A stretch of 34,473 nucleotides of DNA from a virus. Location: the IMG/VR virus record IMGVR_UViG_3300027541_000337, positions 1-34,473 of that record; one strand, written 5' to 3'. The position numbers and the translations under genes were made by a program. Below are positions 1 through 8,900 of the stretch, in pieces (position 1 is the stretch's first letter; each line of letters begins with the position of its first letter). Under the pieces are notes generated by a model. That model was given only the letters and a program-made list of their open reading frames with translations. It did no database searches and had not been told where the DNA came from.

Positions 1-323
1 GCAAGGCAGGATGTTCTAGCATCGATGCAATATATTATTCTGCTAGCTCACGTAAAGATGATCCGTTTGCAAAACCAAATACTGGAATGTTTAAGAGATG
101 TGAAAAAGAAATTCCAGATATTAAATTTAATCAAGGTTATTATGTAGGCGATAAGATTAAAGATCTTAAAGCAGCAGTTAAGATGGGTTCAAAACCTGTG
201 TTAGTTAGAACAGGTTATGGCCTTGAAACAGAAAAAGAATTAAACAAATTCACTTACAGAGAATTAAAGCGTCGAACTATTATATTTGACGATCTTGCAA
301 GTTTTGTTAACTCGTTACCATGA
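1..323 (+). CDS. gmhB: Partial HAD-family phosphatase, GmhB-like (5' end outside window)
   Basis: The reading frame is open from the first complete codon at base 3, so this is the C-terminal part of a longer protein. Visible are the HAD motif III segment with the Lys-Pro-Asn-Thr-Gly-Met pattern and the motif IV segment V-G-D-K-I-K-D-L. Both fit D-glycero-D-manno-heptose 1,7-bisphosphate 7-phosphatase, which removes the C7 phosphate before ADP-heptose formation. The catalytic DxD motif would lie upstream of the window. The cysteine-rich zinc loop usual in GmhB looks degenerate here: only one Cys precedes the motif. The three following genes belong to the same pathway and the next gene overlaps by 4 nt, which supports the call. 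Another HAD phosphatase, such as a histidinol-phosphatase type, is possible. Confidence 0.75.
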   Translation, partial: KAGCSSIDAIYYSASSRKDDPFAKPNTGMFKRCEKEIPDIKFNQGYYVGDKIKDLKAAVKMGSKPVLVRTGYGLETEKELNKFTYRELKRRTIIFDDLASFVNSLP

Positions 324-718
324 AACAAATAATAGTCAATGGAACTTTTGATATATTGCATAGAGGACACATAGAATTATTAAACTATGCAAAGTCTGTT
401 GGCGATCGTTTGCTAGTTTGTATTGACAGCGATGCTCGTGTAAATTTTCTTAAAGGGCCGGGCCGCCCTATTAACGATCAATGGGATCGTATGCTTATGT
501 TACAGAATTTAAAATCTGTAGATGATGTTAAGATTTTCAATACTGAAGAAGAACTTATCTCAATAATTAAAAGCATTAGGCCTGTAACTATGGTAAAAGG
601 CAGTGACTACCGCAATAGATCGATTGTGGGAGAAGAATACTGCAATGAAATATTATTTTATGAACGAACAAATCACTCAACTTCCAAAACAATACAGGAT
701 ATTATTGATAGGGGATAA
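320..718 (+). CDS. hldC: ADP-heptose synthase cytidylyltransferase-type domain protein (HldC/RfaE2-like)
   Basis: A 132-residue nucleotidyltransferase of the cytidylyltransferase-like fold. The N-terminal N-G-T-F-D-I-L-H-R-G-H segment (residues 7-17) carries the HxGH nucleotide-binding motif. A K-G-S-D-Y segment lies in the second half, and an S-T-S-K-T-I segment near the C-terminus matches the family's ISSTK-like motif. Its expected role is to join heptose 1-phosphate to AMP, giving ADP-heptose for LPS core. It starts in a 4-nt overlap with the phosphatase gene and its 3' end overlaps the kinase gene. In many bacteria this domain is the C-terminal half of HldE; here it is a separate protein and precedes the kinase. 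Glycerol-3-phosphate cytidylyltransferase is a less likely alternative given the neighbours. Confidence 0.82.
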   Translation: MKQIIVNGTFDILHRGHIELLNYAKSVGDRLLVCIDSDARVNFLKGPGRPINDQWDRMLMLQNLKSVDDVKIFNTEEELISIIKSIRPVTMVKGSDYRNRSIVGEEYCNEILFYERTNHSTSKTIQDIIDRG

Positions 719-1421
719 AGGTACAGACATTTACACATACGGAAGTGTGAATAGGATTAGTCCTGAAGCTCCAATACCTGTGTTCAATCCACATGGACAT
801 ACTTACAAAGCGGGTATGGCCGACAACGTTAGAGAAAATTTAGAAGCACTTGGGTGCAATGTAAATTTCCTCTACGGGGAAACTAGCGAAAAAGAAAGAC
901 TTATCGATCGACGCAGTAAACAACAGATAGTTCGAATTGATAGAGATAAGAAAAGTGATCCTATTAGGTTTGATACTCCTATTCCTAATTTTTATGATGC
1001 AATAGTAATCAGCGATTATAACAAAGGAACCATTACCTACGAACTTGTTGAAGAAATTAGAAAAGAATACAAAGGACCTATTTTCATTGACACTAAAAAA
1101 ACAGACCTTGTTAGGTTCGAAGGCTGTTATGTAAAAATAAATGAATTAGAAAAAAGCAAGGCTATTACATTACCAAACAGCAAATGGTTAATTGTTACTC
1201 TTGGCGAAGATGGGGTTCAATATTTGGATAATAAACTAACCCCTAAAAAAGTTCCATTGGTTGATGTAACAGGAGCAGGCGATACTTTCTTAGCTGCATT
1301 GACCTACAAATTTTTAGAAACAGAAAATATGATGCAAGCATTAGAGTTTGCCAACAATGCATCATCAATTACGGTACAGCACGTTGGATGTTATGCACCA
1401 ACATTAGAGGAAATACTATGA
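645..1421 (+). CDS. hldA: D-glycero-D-manno-heptose-7-phosphate kinase (HldA/RfaE1-like, PfkB family)
   Basis: A 258-residue PfkB-family sugar kinase. The N-terminal R-I-S-P-E-A-P-I-P-V segment (about residues 37-46) is typical of RfaE/HldE kinases. G-M-A-D-N-V follows, and the C-terminal V-D-V-T-G-A-G-D-T-F motif puts the catalytic Asp at residue 213. It should phosphorylate heptose 7-phosphate at C1. The frame is open from a GTG at 603, but the ATG at 645 is preferred because GGGAG lies about 10 nt upstream; ATG 660 is also possible. From 645 it overlaps the cytidylyltransferase gene by 74 nt. The protein is shorter than the roughly 320-residue kinase half of HldE. Its stop overlaps the next start (ATGA). 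Confidence 0.82.
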   Translation: MKYYFMNEQITQLPKQYRILLIGDKGTDIYTYGSVNRISPEAPIPVFNPHGHTYKAGMADNVRENLEALGCNVNFLYGETSEKERLIDRRSKQQIVRIDRDKKSDPIRFDTPIPNFYDAIVISDYNKGTITYELVEEIRKEYKGPIFIDTKKTDLVRFEGCYVKINELEKSKAITLPNSKWLIVTLGEDGVQYLDNKLTPKKVPLVDVTGAGDTFLAALTYKFLETENMMQALEFANNASSITVQHVGCYAPTLEEIL

Positions 1422-2287
1422 TTATACTCACAGGAGCAGCAGGCTTTATTGGAAGTTATATTTTAGGTTATCTTAATAAACAAGGAATCGAAGATGTTTA
1501 CCTCTTTGATGATATGCCTTATGGAGATCAATATAAAAATTTAATTGGCAAAAAATATAAAGGACTATACTCTACTAAAGAAATTATAGACAATCTATCT
1601 GCGTTCGATTGTGTTATCCATTGCGGAGCAAATGCAAGTACACTAGAAAGAGATTGGTCTAGCATCTACGAATCCAATATTGTTAGTACAAGAAGATGGC
1701 ACGACCTTTGTAAGCATTACGGAAAAAAGTTTATATTCATGTCAAGCGCAGCAGTATACGGCAACGGAAACGGTCCTGTTAACCACTATGCTTTTAGTAA
1801 ACTTACCTGCGAACAAGAAATAACTAATGGTGTAATACTTCGATTATTCAACGTCTACGGACCAAATGAATATCACAAAGGTCGTATGGCTAGTACGCCC
1901 TTTCATTGGTACCGTCAATTAGAAAACAATTTAATTTTAAAAATATTCAACAACTCAGAAAATTATCTAAGAGATTTTATATATGTCGAAGATGTGGCTA
2001 AAACCGTACATCATTTTATTAACAATTATAAAGAAGGTCTCTACGACCTTGGTACTGGTAATGCTGTAAGTTTTGATCGAGTTGCAGATCTTTGCTTACA
2101 AGAGATTGGATATGGCACAAAAATATCTATTGACATGCCAAATGATCTTAAAGAACAATATCAAGAATACACCTGTGCATCAGTCCAGTTTTTAGAGGAT
2201 GCTGGTGTTGATGTTAAAGGATTCTTTAATATAGATCAAGGTATTAAAGAATATTTTAATTACTTAAAGACTAATCAAATTTATTAA
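1418..2287 (+). CDS. hldD: ADP-L-glycero-D-manno-heptose 6-epimerase (HldD-like)
   Basis: A 289-residue short-chain dehydrogenase/reductase-type epimerase. The Rossmann glycine motif G-A-A-G-F-I-G is at residues 6-12, the S-S-A-A-V-Y-G strand at about 109-115, and the Y124-x3-K128 catalytic pair follows. The segment [15 protein letters not shown] is close to the hallmark of HldD and separates it from generic nucleotide-sugar epimerases. It would convert ADP-D,D-heptose to ADP-L,D-heptose, the LPS inner-core donor. The start at 1418 has GAGGAA just upstream and a 4-nt overlap with the kinase gene. The 3' end overlaps the tail of the convergent 5-aminolevulinate synthase gene by 17 nt. Confidence 0.88.
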   Translation: MIILTGAAGFIGSYILGYLNKQGIEDVYLFDDMPYGDQYKNLIGKKYKGLYSTKEIIDNLSAFDCVIHCGANASTLERDWSSIYESNIVSTRRWHDLCKHYGKKFIFMSSAAVYGNGNGPVNHYAFSKLTCEQEITNGVILRLFNVYGPNEYHKGRMASTPFHWYRQLENNLILKIFNNSENYLRDFIYVEDVAKTVHHFINNYKEGLYDLGTGNAVSFDRVADLCLQEIGYGTKISIDMPNDLKEQYQEYTCASVQFLEDAGVDVKGFFNIDQGIKEYFNYLKTNQIY

Positions 2288-3473
2288 ACACCGCAGTAAG
2301 AGCAATGACTAAATCTTCAATCATTCCGTCGTCGTGATATGGAGTGGGTGCAAATCGTAATCTTTCAGTACCTACATCAACCGTAGGATAGTTAATTGGT
2401 TGAACATAGATGTTGTGATCATTTAACAGCATATCGCTCATTGCTTTACACTTCTTAGCATCTCCAACAAGCACAGGAATAATATGAGTGGTGGAACATT
2501 CCATAACAGGAATTCCTGCTTTCTTTAATCTATGTCTTAATTTACGAGCACGTTCTTGATGTTTCTCTCGAACTTCGTTATGCTCTTTTAAGTATTTGAT
2601 TGCAGCCAACGCACCGGCACAGGTAACAGGGCTCATAGACGTAGTAAAAATGAACCCTGCAGCCACTGATCGGATAGCATCAATTACATCTGCATCGGCA
2701 GCAATATATCCACCTTGGACACCATACGCTTTACCAAGCGTTCCGTTAACTATGTCAACTCGGTCCTGGAACCCTAACTCTTCTAATTTACCAGCGCCGC
2801 GCTCACCGTATAGCCCTACCGCATGTACTTCGTCAATGTAAGTGATAGCATTGTATTTGTCTGCTAGATTACAAATTCCTCTTATGTCTCCAACATCACC
2901 ATCCATAGAATATACACTTTCAAAAACAATACAAGGAGTATGGCCAGCAAGTGTAGCAGCAACTAATTTGCTTTCTAAATCTTCTAGGTTATTGTGTTCA
3001 AATATTTGTTTAGGAGCTCGACTATGACTCATTCCTATAATTAAACTATTGTGATTTTTACTATCGCTGATAAAATGAATATTAGGCACAATCTTGCTTA
3101 GAGCAATAAGAGTCCATTCGTTGGCCACATATGCAGAGCTGAATAATAAACTGCTCTGTTTATTATGCAGAGTGGCAAGCTCGTGTTCTAAGGCTTTATG
3201 ATAGTGACTAGACCCGCCAATATTGCGAGTGCCTCCTGAACCAGATCCTGTGTGATCTAGAGCGGTGTGCATAGCATCTAGCACAACTTTATGCTGGCCC
3301 ATGCCCAAATAATCGTTTGAACACCAGTTTACTATGTTCTTAATGTTATAAGGCCCGTACCAAATAGCTGTAGGAAATTTTCCAGCTTCTCTAACAATAT
3401 CATTAAAAACACGATATTTTCCTGATGCTTTAAGATCCTGCAATAGTTTTTTAAAAGGTTCTTTGTTTATCAT
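2271..3473 (-). CDS. hemA: 5-aminolevulinate synthase (C4/Shemin pathway)
   Basis: A 400-residue PLP-dependent alpha-oxoamine synthase that condenses succinyl-CoA with glycine to 5-aminolevulinate, the first step of heme synthesis in alphaproteobacteria. Visible are [10 protein letters not shown] (50-59), the glycine-rich [11 protein letters not shown] (77-87), Y-I-D-E-V-H-A-V-G with the PLP-binding Asp (212-220), and G-T-L-G-K-A-Y-G with the Schiff-base Lys at 248, the register of alphaproteobacterial enzymes. S-D-x-x-N-H and [10 protein letters not shown] also fit this enzyme rather than KBL or BioF. Length is normal and no key residue is missing. It is the only large minus-strand gene here and uses a rare TAG stop. 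No Shine-Dalgarno is visible; a late-promoter-like TTAAATA ends 7 nt before the ATG, so the mRNA may be leaderless. Confidence 0.95.
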   Translation of the reverse strand: MINKEPFKKLLQDLKASGKYRVFNDIVREAGKFPTAIWYGPYNIKNIVNWCSNDYLGMGQHKVVLDAMHTALDHTGSGSGGTRNIGGSSHYHKALEHELATLHNKQSSLLFSSAYVANEWTLIALSKIVPNIHFISDSKNHNSLIIGMSHSRAPKQIFEHNNLEDLESKLVAATLAGHTPCIVFESVYSMDGDVGDIRGICNLADKYNAITYIDEVHAVGLYGERGAGKLEELGFQDRVDIVNGTLGKAYGVQGGYIAADADVIDAIRSVAAGFIFTTSMSPVTCAGALAAIKYLKEHNEVREKHQERARKLRHRLKKAGIPVMECSTTHIIPVLVGDAKKCKAMSDMLLNDHNIYVQPINYPTVDVGTERLRFAPTPYHDDGMIEDLVIALTAVFNKFD

Positions 3474-3480
3474 AGTATGC

Positions 3481-3487
3481 TATTTAA
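3481..3487 (-). promoter_or_regulatory. T4-type late promoter core for the 5-aminolevulinate synthase gene
   Basis: On the minus strand the sequence reads TTAAATA, ending 7 nt before the ATG at 3473. If transcription starts about 6 nt downstream, as at T4 late promoters, the mRNA would have almost no leader. It lies 2 nt from a plus-strand late core. Confidence 0.5.
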
Positions 3488-3489
3488 CA

Positions 3490-3496
3490 CTAAATA
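3490..3496 (+). promoter_or_regulatory. T4-type late promoter core (CTAAATA)
   Basis: CTAAATA lies 19 nt before the ATG at 3516, with CGGAG as ribosome-binding site between. CACTA[AA]TAT (3488-3497) can also pair with ATATAGTG (3520-3527) in the coding start, with a two-base bulge. That is a weak version of the hairpin pattern seen at other late promoters here. Confidence 0.6.
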
Positions 3497-3515
3497 TTAG
3501 ATCGGAGATTATAAA

Positions 3516-3749
3516 ATGGATATAGTGCAATTAGATGTGCCGTTGTTTATACGTTTGCTAGAGCTTGCTCGGGAAGAAGTTAAGCAAGATGCAGATCTAC
3601 ATGATATAGCAGAAGCAGTTATTAAATTATCACAAGACGGTCCAGTTACAATGGCAGACTATGACAAAATTGTAGCTTTTATGAACAAACAGGGCGATCC
3701 TGCTAAAGAAGAAATTAATCGCATTAGGCAATTGGGCGGTGTACAATGA
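3516..3749 (+). CDS. Hypothetical small phage protein, first of a virion-region cluster
   Basis: A 77-residue acidic protein predicted to be mostly helical, with no signal peptide, membrane segment or recognised motif. A late promoter core and a CGGAG ribosome-binding site precede it. Its stop overlaps the next start (ATGA), so it is probably translated together with the two small proteins and the larger virion protein that follow. Late expression and position suggest a structural or assembly role, but this is inferred from context only. Confidence 0.7.
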   Translation: MDIVQLDVPLFIRLLELAREEVKQDADLHDIAEAVIKLSQDGPVTMADYDKIVAFMNKQGDPAKEEINRIRQLGGVQ

Positions 3750-4048
3750 AAATTACAGAATTAATAAGAGGCATGCTAGATATCATAGATGGTGTTGATC
3801 AACAACAAAACGACCCAGATCCTTCTGGATACAAAGATACAGATATAAAAAGATTTAAACAAATTGTAGACCTAGCAGATCAAGGTCAGCCAACCGAATA
3901 TTCAAATACTCCGAAAGAAGAATATGCCAGCATTGACTCTGTGACCGTAGATGCTGGTGCTGATAGTTTAAACGGAACTAAACATCCTGCAGATATTAGA
4001 AGTGATAGTGTTGCAATGTATCCAGGAACGGTCTATGGAGCAAAATAA
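3746..4048 (+). CDS. Hypothetical small virion-region protein
   Basis: A 100-residue acidic protein. The start M-K-I-T-E-L-I-R-G-M-L-D-I-I-D resembles the first residues of the protein encoded at 5683 (M-R-A-A-E-F-M-R-A-L-A-D-I-I-D), suggesting a shared N-terminal helix or targeting segment. The rest is polar and rich in Asp, Asn and Ser. It overlaps the preceding gene by 4 nt and the next by 1 nt (TAATG). No function is recognised. Confidence 0.7.
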   Translation: MKITELIRGMLDIIDGVDQQQNDPDPSGYKDTDIKRFKQIVDLADQGQPTEYSNTPKEEYASIDSVTVDAGADSLNGTKHPADIRSDSVAMYPGTVYGAK

Positions 4049-4320
4049 TGTCAGCCAACGGTATTTCAGATAGATTATTACATACTAAAGAACAATCACA
4101 GCTTCTTAAATTACAAATTGCTGAAGCAAAACGTCAAGGCAAAGTAGTTGCGACTGATGGAACAATAACTGGTTCTCTTGATAGTTCTAAACCATATTAT
4201 AGACCAAACAATGTTTTAGACACAACATTATTGCCAGACACATATAACGGCAATGTTCCGGGCGCAGACGATAATCCTAACACTGGCGGCTTAGTTGCCG
4301 GTCGTCCGTGGAAAACCTAA
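4048..4320 (+). CDS. Hypothetical small virion-region protein
   Basis: A 90-residue protein. The first 35 residues look helical and charged (Q-L-L-K-L-Q-I-A-E-A-K-R-Q-G). The remainder is rich in Gly, Pro, Asn and Thr and probably extended. It starts in a TAATG overlap with the upstream stop and lies 9 nt before a predicted virion protein. No known domain is recognised; a small structural or connector role is a guess from location. Confidence 0.65.
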   Translation: MSANGISDRLLHTKEQSQLLKLQIAEAKRQGKVVATDGTITGSLDSSKPYYRPNNVLDTTLLPDTYNGNVPGADDNPNTGGLVAGRPWKT

Positions 4321-4329
4321 AGATTTAAT

Positions 4330-5673
4330 ATGGCTCTTTTCCCTTCAGAACAACCTGAAAATACTTCGGCGTATATTCATCCAAGAGATCCTCATCTTCA
4401 TAGAATTGAAAACTCTATGGAGTACAATGCCTTAGGACAACCTGTGCTTCGTACTACTCTTAAAGTAGGACAGACAGATGCTTTTGGACGCATACGTATG
4501 AGTACACCTTTTACTCTAGGTGACTACAAACACTTATACGGATTAGATCCTAACTTTATCGACTATACATTAAATGGTGGCACCGTAGATTTTCAATCAA
4601 ATAAAGCCTGTGCTAGATTGACCACAAGTAATAACTCTAGTAGTCGTGTTGTTCATCAGACTAAGTTCTATCATCACTATATGCCAGGCAAGAGCCAGCA
4701 GATACTTTCAAGTTTTAACTTCTATGCTGCCACAGCCAATGTTACAAAGCGCACAGGATACTTTGATGATAACAATGGTATATTTTTTGAACAAGCAGGT
4801 GATGGTACTCTGAGTTGGGTTATAAGAACTTATACATCTGGTGCTCCTGTAGAGAATCGTGTCACACAGGCCGACTGGAACATTGACAAATGTGATGGCA
4901 CAGGCGGAAGTACATTTGATATAGATGTTACCAAAACACAACTATCCTTTATAGAGTTTCAATGGTTAGGTGTGGGTGCTGTCACCGTAGGTTTTGTACA
5001 CAACGGTGCTTACATACCCTGCCACATATTCTACCACTCAAACAACTTGACCACGGTCTACATAAGCACACCAAACTTGCCTGTACGCTGTGAGATTGTA
5101 AACACAGGCACTACTACAGGTGCTTACTTTGATCAGATCTGCTCTACCGTAGTGTCAGAAGGCGGCTACGTAGAAGCAGGACAGGATTGGTCAGTGATTA
5201 GCCCTAGCCTAAGAACCATAGCCTCTGGTGCAACATTGACCATAATGGCCATAAGATTAAAAACAACATTCAAAACCTATGCCAACCGTATGATAGTTCG
5301 TTCTGGAAACCTAAATGTATTCAGCGATGGCGATAGTATCAAATGGCGTTTGATCAAACTGCCTAATCAGGCCGCATTGACTGGATCTACCTGGGTAGAT
5401 GTTGACACTGATAGTGGTGTACAATATAACGCTACCTGCACAGCATTCACAGGTGGCGATGAAATGGACAACGGCTTTGTTGGTGCTAGTACACAAGGTA
5501 GTCAAAAAGCCGGCGGTGCCCCAGCAAGTAACCTTCCCAGCGAAGCCAAAAAGAATTATATTGTACAAAACTATGACAGCACTGACAGCGAGATCTACGT
5601 TGTAGTAGCAACTAACATAGGCTCACAGAGCACAAACGTCGGCGTTGGCTGGCAGTGGCGCGAAATATACTAA
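4330..5673 (+). CDS. Predicted virion structural protein (beta-rich, 447 residues)
   Basis: Composition is typical of a phage surface or tail protein: Thr/Ser/Asn/Gly-rich, beta-prone and without transmembrane segments. The N-terminal part contains V-G-Q-T-D-A-F-G-R-I-R-M-S-T-P-F-T-L-G-D (about residues 47-66). The C-terminus ends in an aromatic G-W-Q-W-R-E-I-Y segment. It sits between small virion-region genes and the tail fibre. I do not recognise a specific family; head decoration, neck or tail-fibre-associated are all possible. No strong ribosome-binding site is seen, and translation may be coupled to the gene ending at 4320. Confidence 0.7.
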   Translation: MALFPSEQPENTSAYIHPRDPHLHRIENSMEYNALGQPVLRTTLKVGQTDAFGRIRMSTPFTLGDYKHLYGLDPNFIDYTLNGGTVDFQSNKACARLTTSNNSSSRVVHQTKFYHHYMPGKSQQILSSFNFYAATANVTKRTGYFDDNNGIFFEQAGDGTLSWVIRTYTSGAPVENRVTQADWNIDKCDGTGGSTFDIDVTKTQLSFIEFQWLGVGAVTVGFVHNGAYIPCHIFYHSNNLTTVYISTPNLPVRCEIVNTGTTTGAYFDQICSTVVSEGGYVEAGQDWSVISPSLRTIASGATLTIMAIRLKTTFKTYANRMIVRSGNLNVFSDGDSIKWRLIKLPNQAALTGSTWVDVDTDSGVQYNATCTAFTGGDEMDNGFVGASTQGSQKAGGAPASNLPSEAKKNYIVQNYDSTDSEIYVVVATNIGSQSTNVGVGWQWREIY

Positions 5674-5676
5674 ATA
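5670..5676 (+). promoter_or_regulatory. T4-type late promoter core (CTAAATA), possibly giving leaderless mRNA
   Basis: CTAAATA overlaps the stop codon of the upstream gene and ends 6 nt before the ATG at 5683. No Shine-Dalgarno is present. A start about 6 nt downstream would put the mRNA 5' end at or next to the AUG. Confidence 0.5.
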
Positions 5677-5682
5677 TACACT

Positions 5683-5928
5683 ATGAGAGCAGCAGAATTT
5701 ATGAGGGCGTTAGCCGATATTATTGACAAATTAGACGGCGAGTCCGAGAACAATCTGCCAGCTAAAGATCCAAGTAAAGCAGATCCAAATCCAATAATGG
5801 TTCCTCCGTTACAACAGCATCTAGAACTAGACAAAGCAGAAGCCGGAAAAGATAGTCCAATTATCAAAAAGCTCACGCAAGATGAAGTCGAGCATAATCC
5901 GCAAAATCCCATTTTTCGTAGAAATTAA
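5683..5928 (+). CDS. Hypothetical small phage protein
   Basis: An 81-residue protein. The N-terminus M-R-A-A-E-F-M-R-A-L-A-D-I-I-D-K-L-D resembles that of the protein at 3746. The rest is polar and proline-rich (D-P-N-P-I-M-V-P-P-L). It lies between two virion genes behind a late promoter core. No catalytic motif is seen; a small virion or assembly protein is plausible. Confidence 0.65.
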   Translation: MRAAEFMRALADIIDKLDGESENNLPAKDPSKADPNPIMVPPLQQHLELDKAEAGKDSPIIKKLTQDEVEHNPQNPIFRRN

Positions 5929-5936
5929 TAAAAAAA

Positions 5937-5958
5937 CATACCGATAAATATTGGTATG
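5937..5958 (+). promoter_or_regulatory. Late promoter enclosed in an inverted repeat that covers the tail-fibre start codon
   Basis: CATACC (5937-5942) and GGTATG (5953-5958) form a perfect 6-bp inverted repeat. The 10-nt loop holds the late core ATAAATA (5944-5950), and the 3' arm contains the ATG at 5956. Read-through RNA could fold and hide the AUG. RNA starting at the late promoter would begin near the AUG without the 5' arm. No Shine-Dalgarno is visible. Confidence 0.55.
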
Positions 5959-8900
5959 ACTATTCAAAAGATTAAATCTGGGCGTATACCTGGCCAAGAC
6001 GTAGAATTTTACGTTGGTGCTCACGGACAACTATTTTACGACGAAGATACGGGTATTTTACGTATTTCCGATGGAGTAACACCAGGGGGAACCGTTGTCA
6101 GCGGAGGAACAGGCGGGGGAACTTATACATTACCCACAGCAACAACTACCGTAAAAGGTGGTGTTAAAATTGACGGCACCACTATTAACATTGCTAATCA
6201 AGTTATCAGTGTGGGTACCGTTCCATATGCTAGTATTTCAAATGCACCCACAGCAGTCTCAGCATTTACTAACGATAGCGGATACATTACTTCAAGCGCC
6301 TTATCTAGTTATGCTACACAAACTTATGTAACTACTCGTGGATACATTACATCGGCAGGCATTCCTAGCGTAGTTAGTTCCTTTACTAACGATAGCGGAT
6401 ATGTAACTTCTAGTAGCTTTGATCTAGATACCATTGACTTTGATACTAACAATAAACTGCATGCCACAGGAGTATTACCAGGTGATGCTGAAGGTTTCAC
6501 TGCTATATTTGCAGGCCGCGCCGCAGGTGTAGCTGCACTACCTAACACCGTTATCCAAAGTCAAGCGCAGGTTAACGACTACGCACAGAACAACTTTCAA
6601 AATACTAACGATGGCAATCACGCAAGTACAGAATGGGTAGCAACAAGTCCAAACGGTAGCGACACAGACTACTATATTGATTTAGGTATTAACGGAGCAA
6701 GTTGGGACGGCACAGCAGAGAATAGTTTATATGATAATGTAGGACAGCGTGATGGATGGTTGTATGTGCAAGGAGGTAATGCTGGCGGTGGTAACTTAGT
6801 ACTTGGCACAAGTATTGCCAATACCTATACTAAGATTATTGCAGGTGATGCATCAGCAGGCAATAAGGAAGTTGTTCGCTTTAGTGAAACAGAAGTTAAA
6901 CTATCTAAACAACTAACATTCAGTGACAACACAACACAGACTACAGCTTGGACTGGGTCTGTTAGTTGGAGCGATGTTACCAGCAAGCCTACAATATTAA
7001 CAACTTTAAATAGTTTAGATGATGTGACTACCGTGGGAGCCACAGACGGTCAAGTCTTAAAATATAATGCCAGCCTTAGCATATGGCAACCAGCAGCTGA
7101 CCTAGTAGGCAGTGGTGGTAGTGGTATTGGACTCACTGACTTATCAGCATCGAATGCTTCAGCCAGCGGTGGAGGAAGTTTAAGTTACAACAATACTTCG
7201 GGGGTGTTTACATTTACACCGCCTAACCTAACATCTTATGTAACTAATAGCTCGCTGTCGTCTACGCTATTGACCTATGCTACACAGACTTATGTTACTA
7301 GCCAAGGATATATTACTAGCTCGGGTAATGCCGCAACAGCAACTAAATTAGGAACTGCTCGTGCTATCAACGGAATAAATTTTGATGGTTCTGCTGCTAT
7401 TACTATCACCGCAGTAAATCCTAATGCACTAACTATTGGCACAGGACTCAGCGGAACAAGTTATGATGGTAGCACAGCAGTTACCGTAGCAGTTGATAAT
7501 ACTATAGCACGTAGAGCAGATACTACCTATGTTGGTACAACCAGTATTGCCCTAAACAGATCAAGTGCTAGCCAAACACTAACAGGTGTAAGTATTGACG
7601 GCAATGCCGATACGGTGACCAACGGTGTTTATACCACAGGCACATACGCAAATCCAGCGTGGATAACAAGTCTAGCCTACAGCAAGTTAACTGGGACCCC
7701 TACAATCTTTAGTGGTAGTTATACAGACTTAACTAATAAGCCAACTATACCTACAAATGTAAGCCAATTAGCCAACGACAGCGGATACATTACCGCCGCA
7801 GCAATACCGGCACAATTTACATTTAATGTAGCAGCCGATGATAGTTCATTAAAAACTATTAGTAGTCAAGAAACAATTAAGTTTATAGGAGCTAATAATA
7901 TTACAACATCCAGTGATGCTGAAGGCAATATCACCATCACTGGCCCAACACTAACAGGTTATGCAACTAAGACAGGTGCTGAAACTTTAACTAGTAAAAA
8001 CATTAGTGGCTCAAGTAATACTATTACCAACATTGCCAACTCGAGTTTGTCTAATAGCTCTGTTACCATTGGTACTACATCAATATCATTAGGCAGTTCG
8101 TCAACTACACTTGGCGGAATGGCATGGATTACATTTGCTGGTAGCACTAGCGGCACAACACAATTAAGGCCTAGTGCAATAGCTGGTACAACAACCGTTA
8201 CAATGCCAGGAACAACTGGCACACTGATTACTACAGGCGATACCGGCACGGTTACAAATGCTATGTTAGCAGGCAGTATTGCCACAAGCAAGATTACTGG
8301 GTTAGCTACGAGTGCTACCACAGATACAACAAATGCTTCTAATATTACCAGCGGAACATTACCTAATGCACGACTAAGTTCCGTTCCAAATAGCGCATTA
8401 GCAAACAGCAGTATCTCTGTCAATGGCACAAGCATTTCTTTAGGTGGAAGCGGCACTATTACCGTTAATAGTATTTCAGCAAGTGGTTTTACTGGCGTAT
8501 TAGGATTTGATGCTTCCGGCAGTTTAATACTAAGCAATACAAATAAGTTTAGAAGTCCGTCTGGATTGATCATTGAAACCGGAACATCCCCATTAAAAGA
8601 TTGGACATTTGGAACTACTGGTAGTTTAACATTTCCAGATAATACCACACAGAGCACCGCTTATACCGGCAATGCCGATACCGTAACCAATGGTGTTTAT
8701 ACCACCGACACCGGCACGGTCACAAACACAATGCTGGCAGGATCTATTGCCAATTCTAAGTTGGCAAATAGTTCAGTAACGATTAATGGCACAAGTATCG
8801 CACTAGGTGCAAGTGCTACTATTACAGCGGCCGCGGGCACACTAACCGGCACAACATTAAATTCAACCGTAGTAACTTCAAGTTTAACCAGTGTTGGCAC

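Noticed and set aside
603-644. GTG start for the heptose kinase at 603
   Set aside because: It would overlap the cytidylyltransferase gene by 116 nt without a ribosome-binding site; ATG 645 has GGGAG upstream.
2596-3027. Plus-strand open frames opposite the 5-aminolevulinate synthase gene
   Set aside because: They lie wholly within a highly conserved coding sequence, have no motifs and no promoter or ribosome-binding site.
7959-8657. 232-residue antisense open frame inside the tail fibre gene
   Set aside because: Composition mirrors the Thr/Ser/Gly repeats read backwards (Val/Leu/Pro-rich), with no ribosome-binding site; the sense gene is clearly real.
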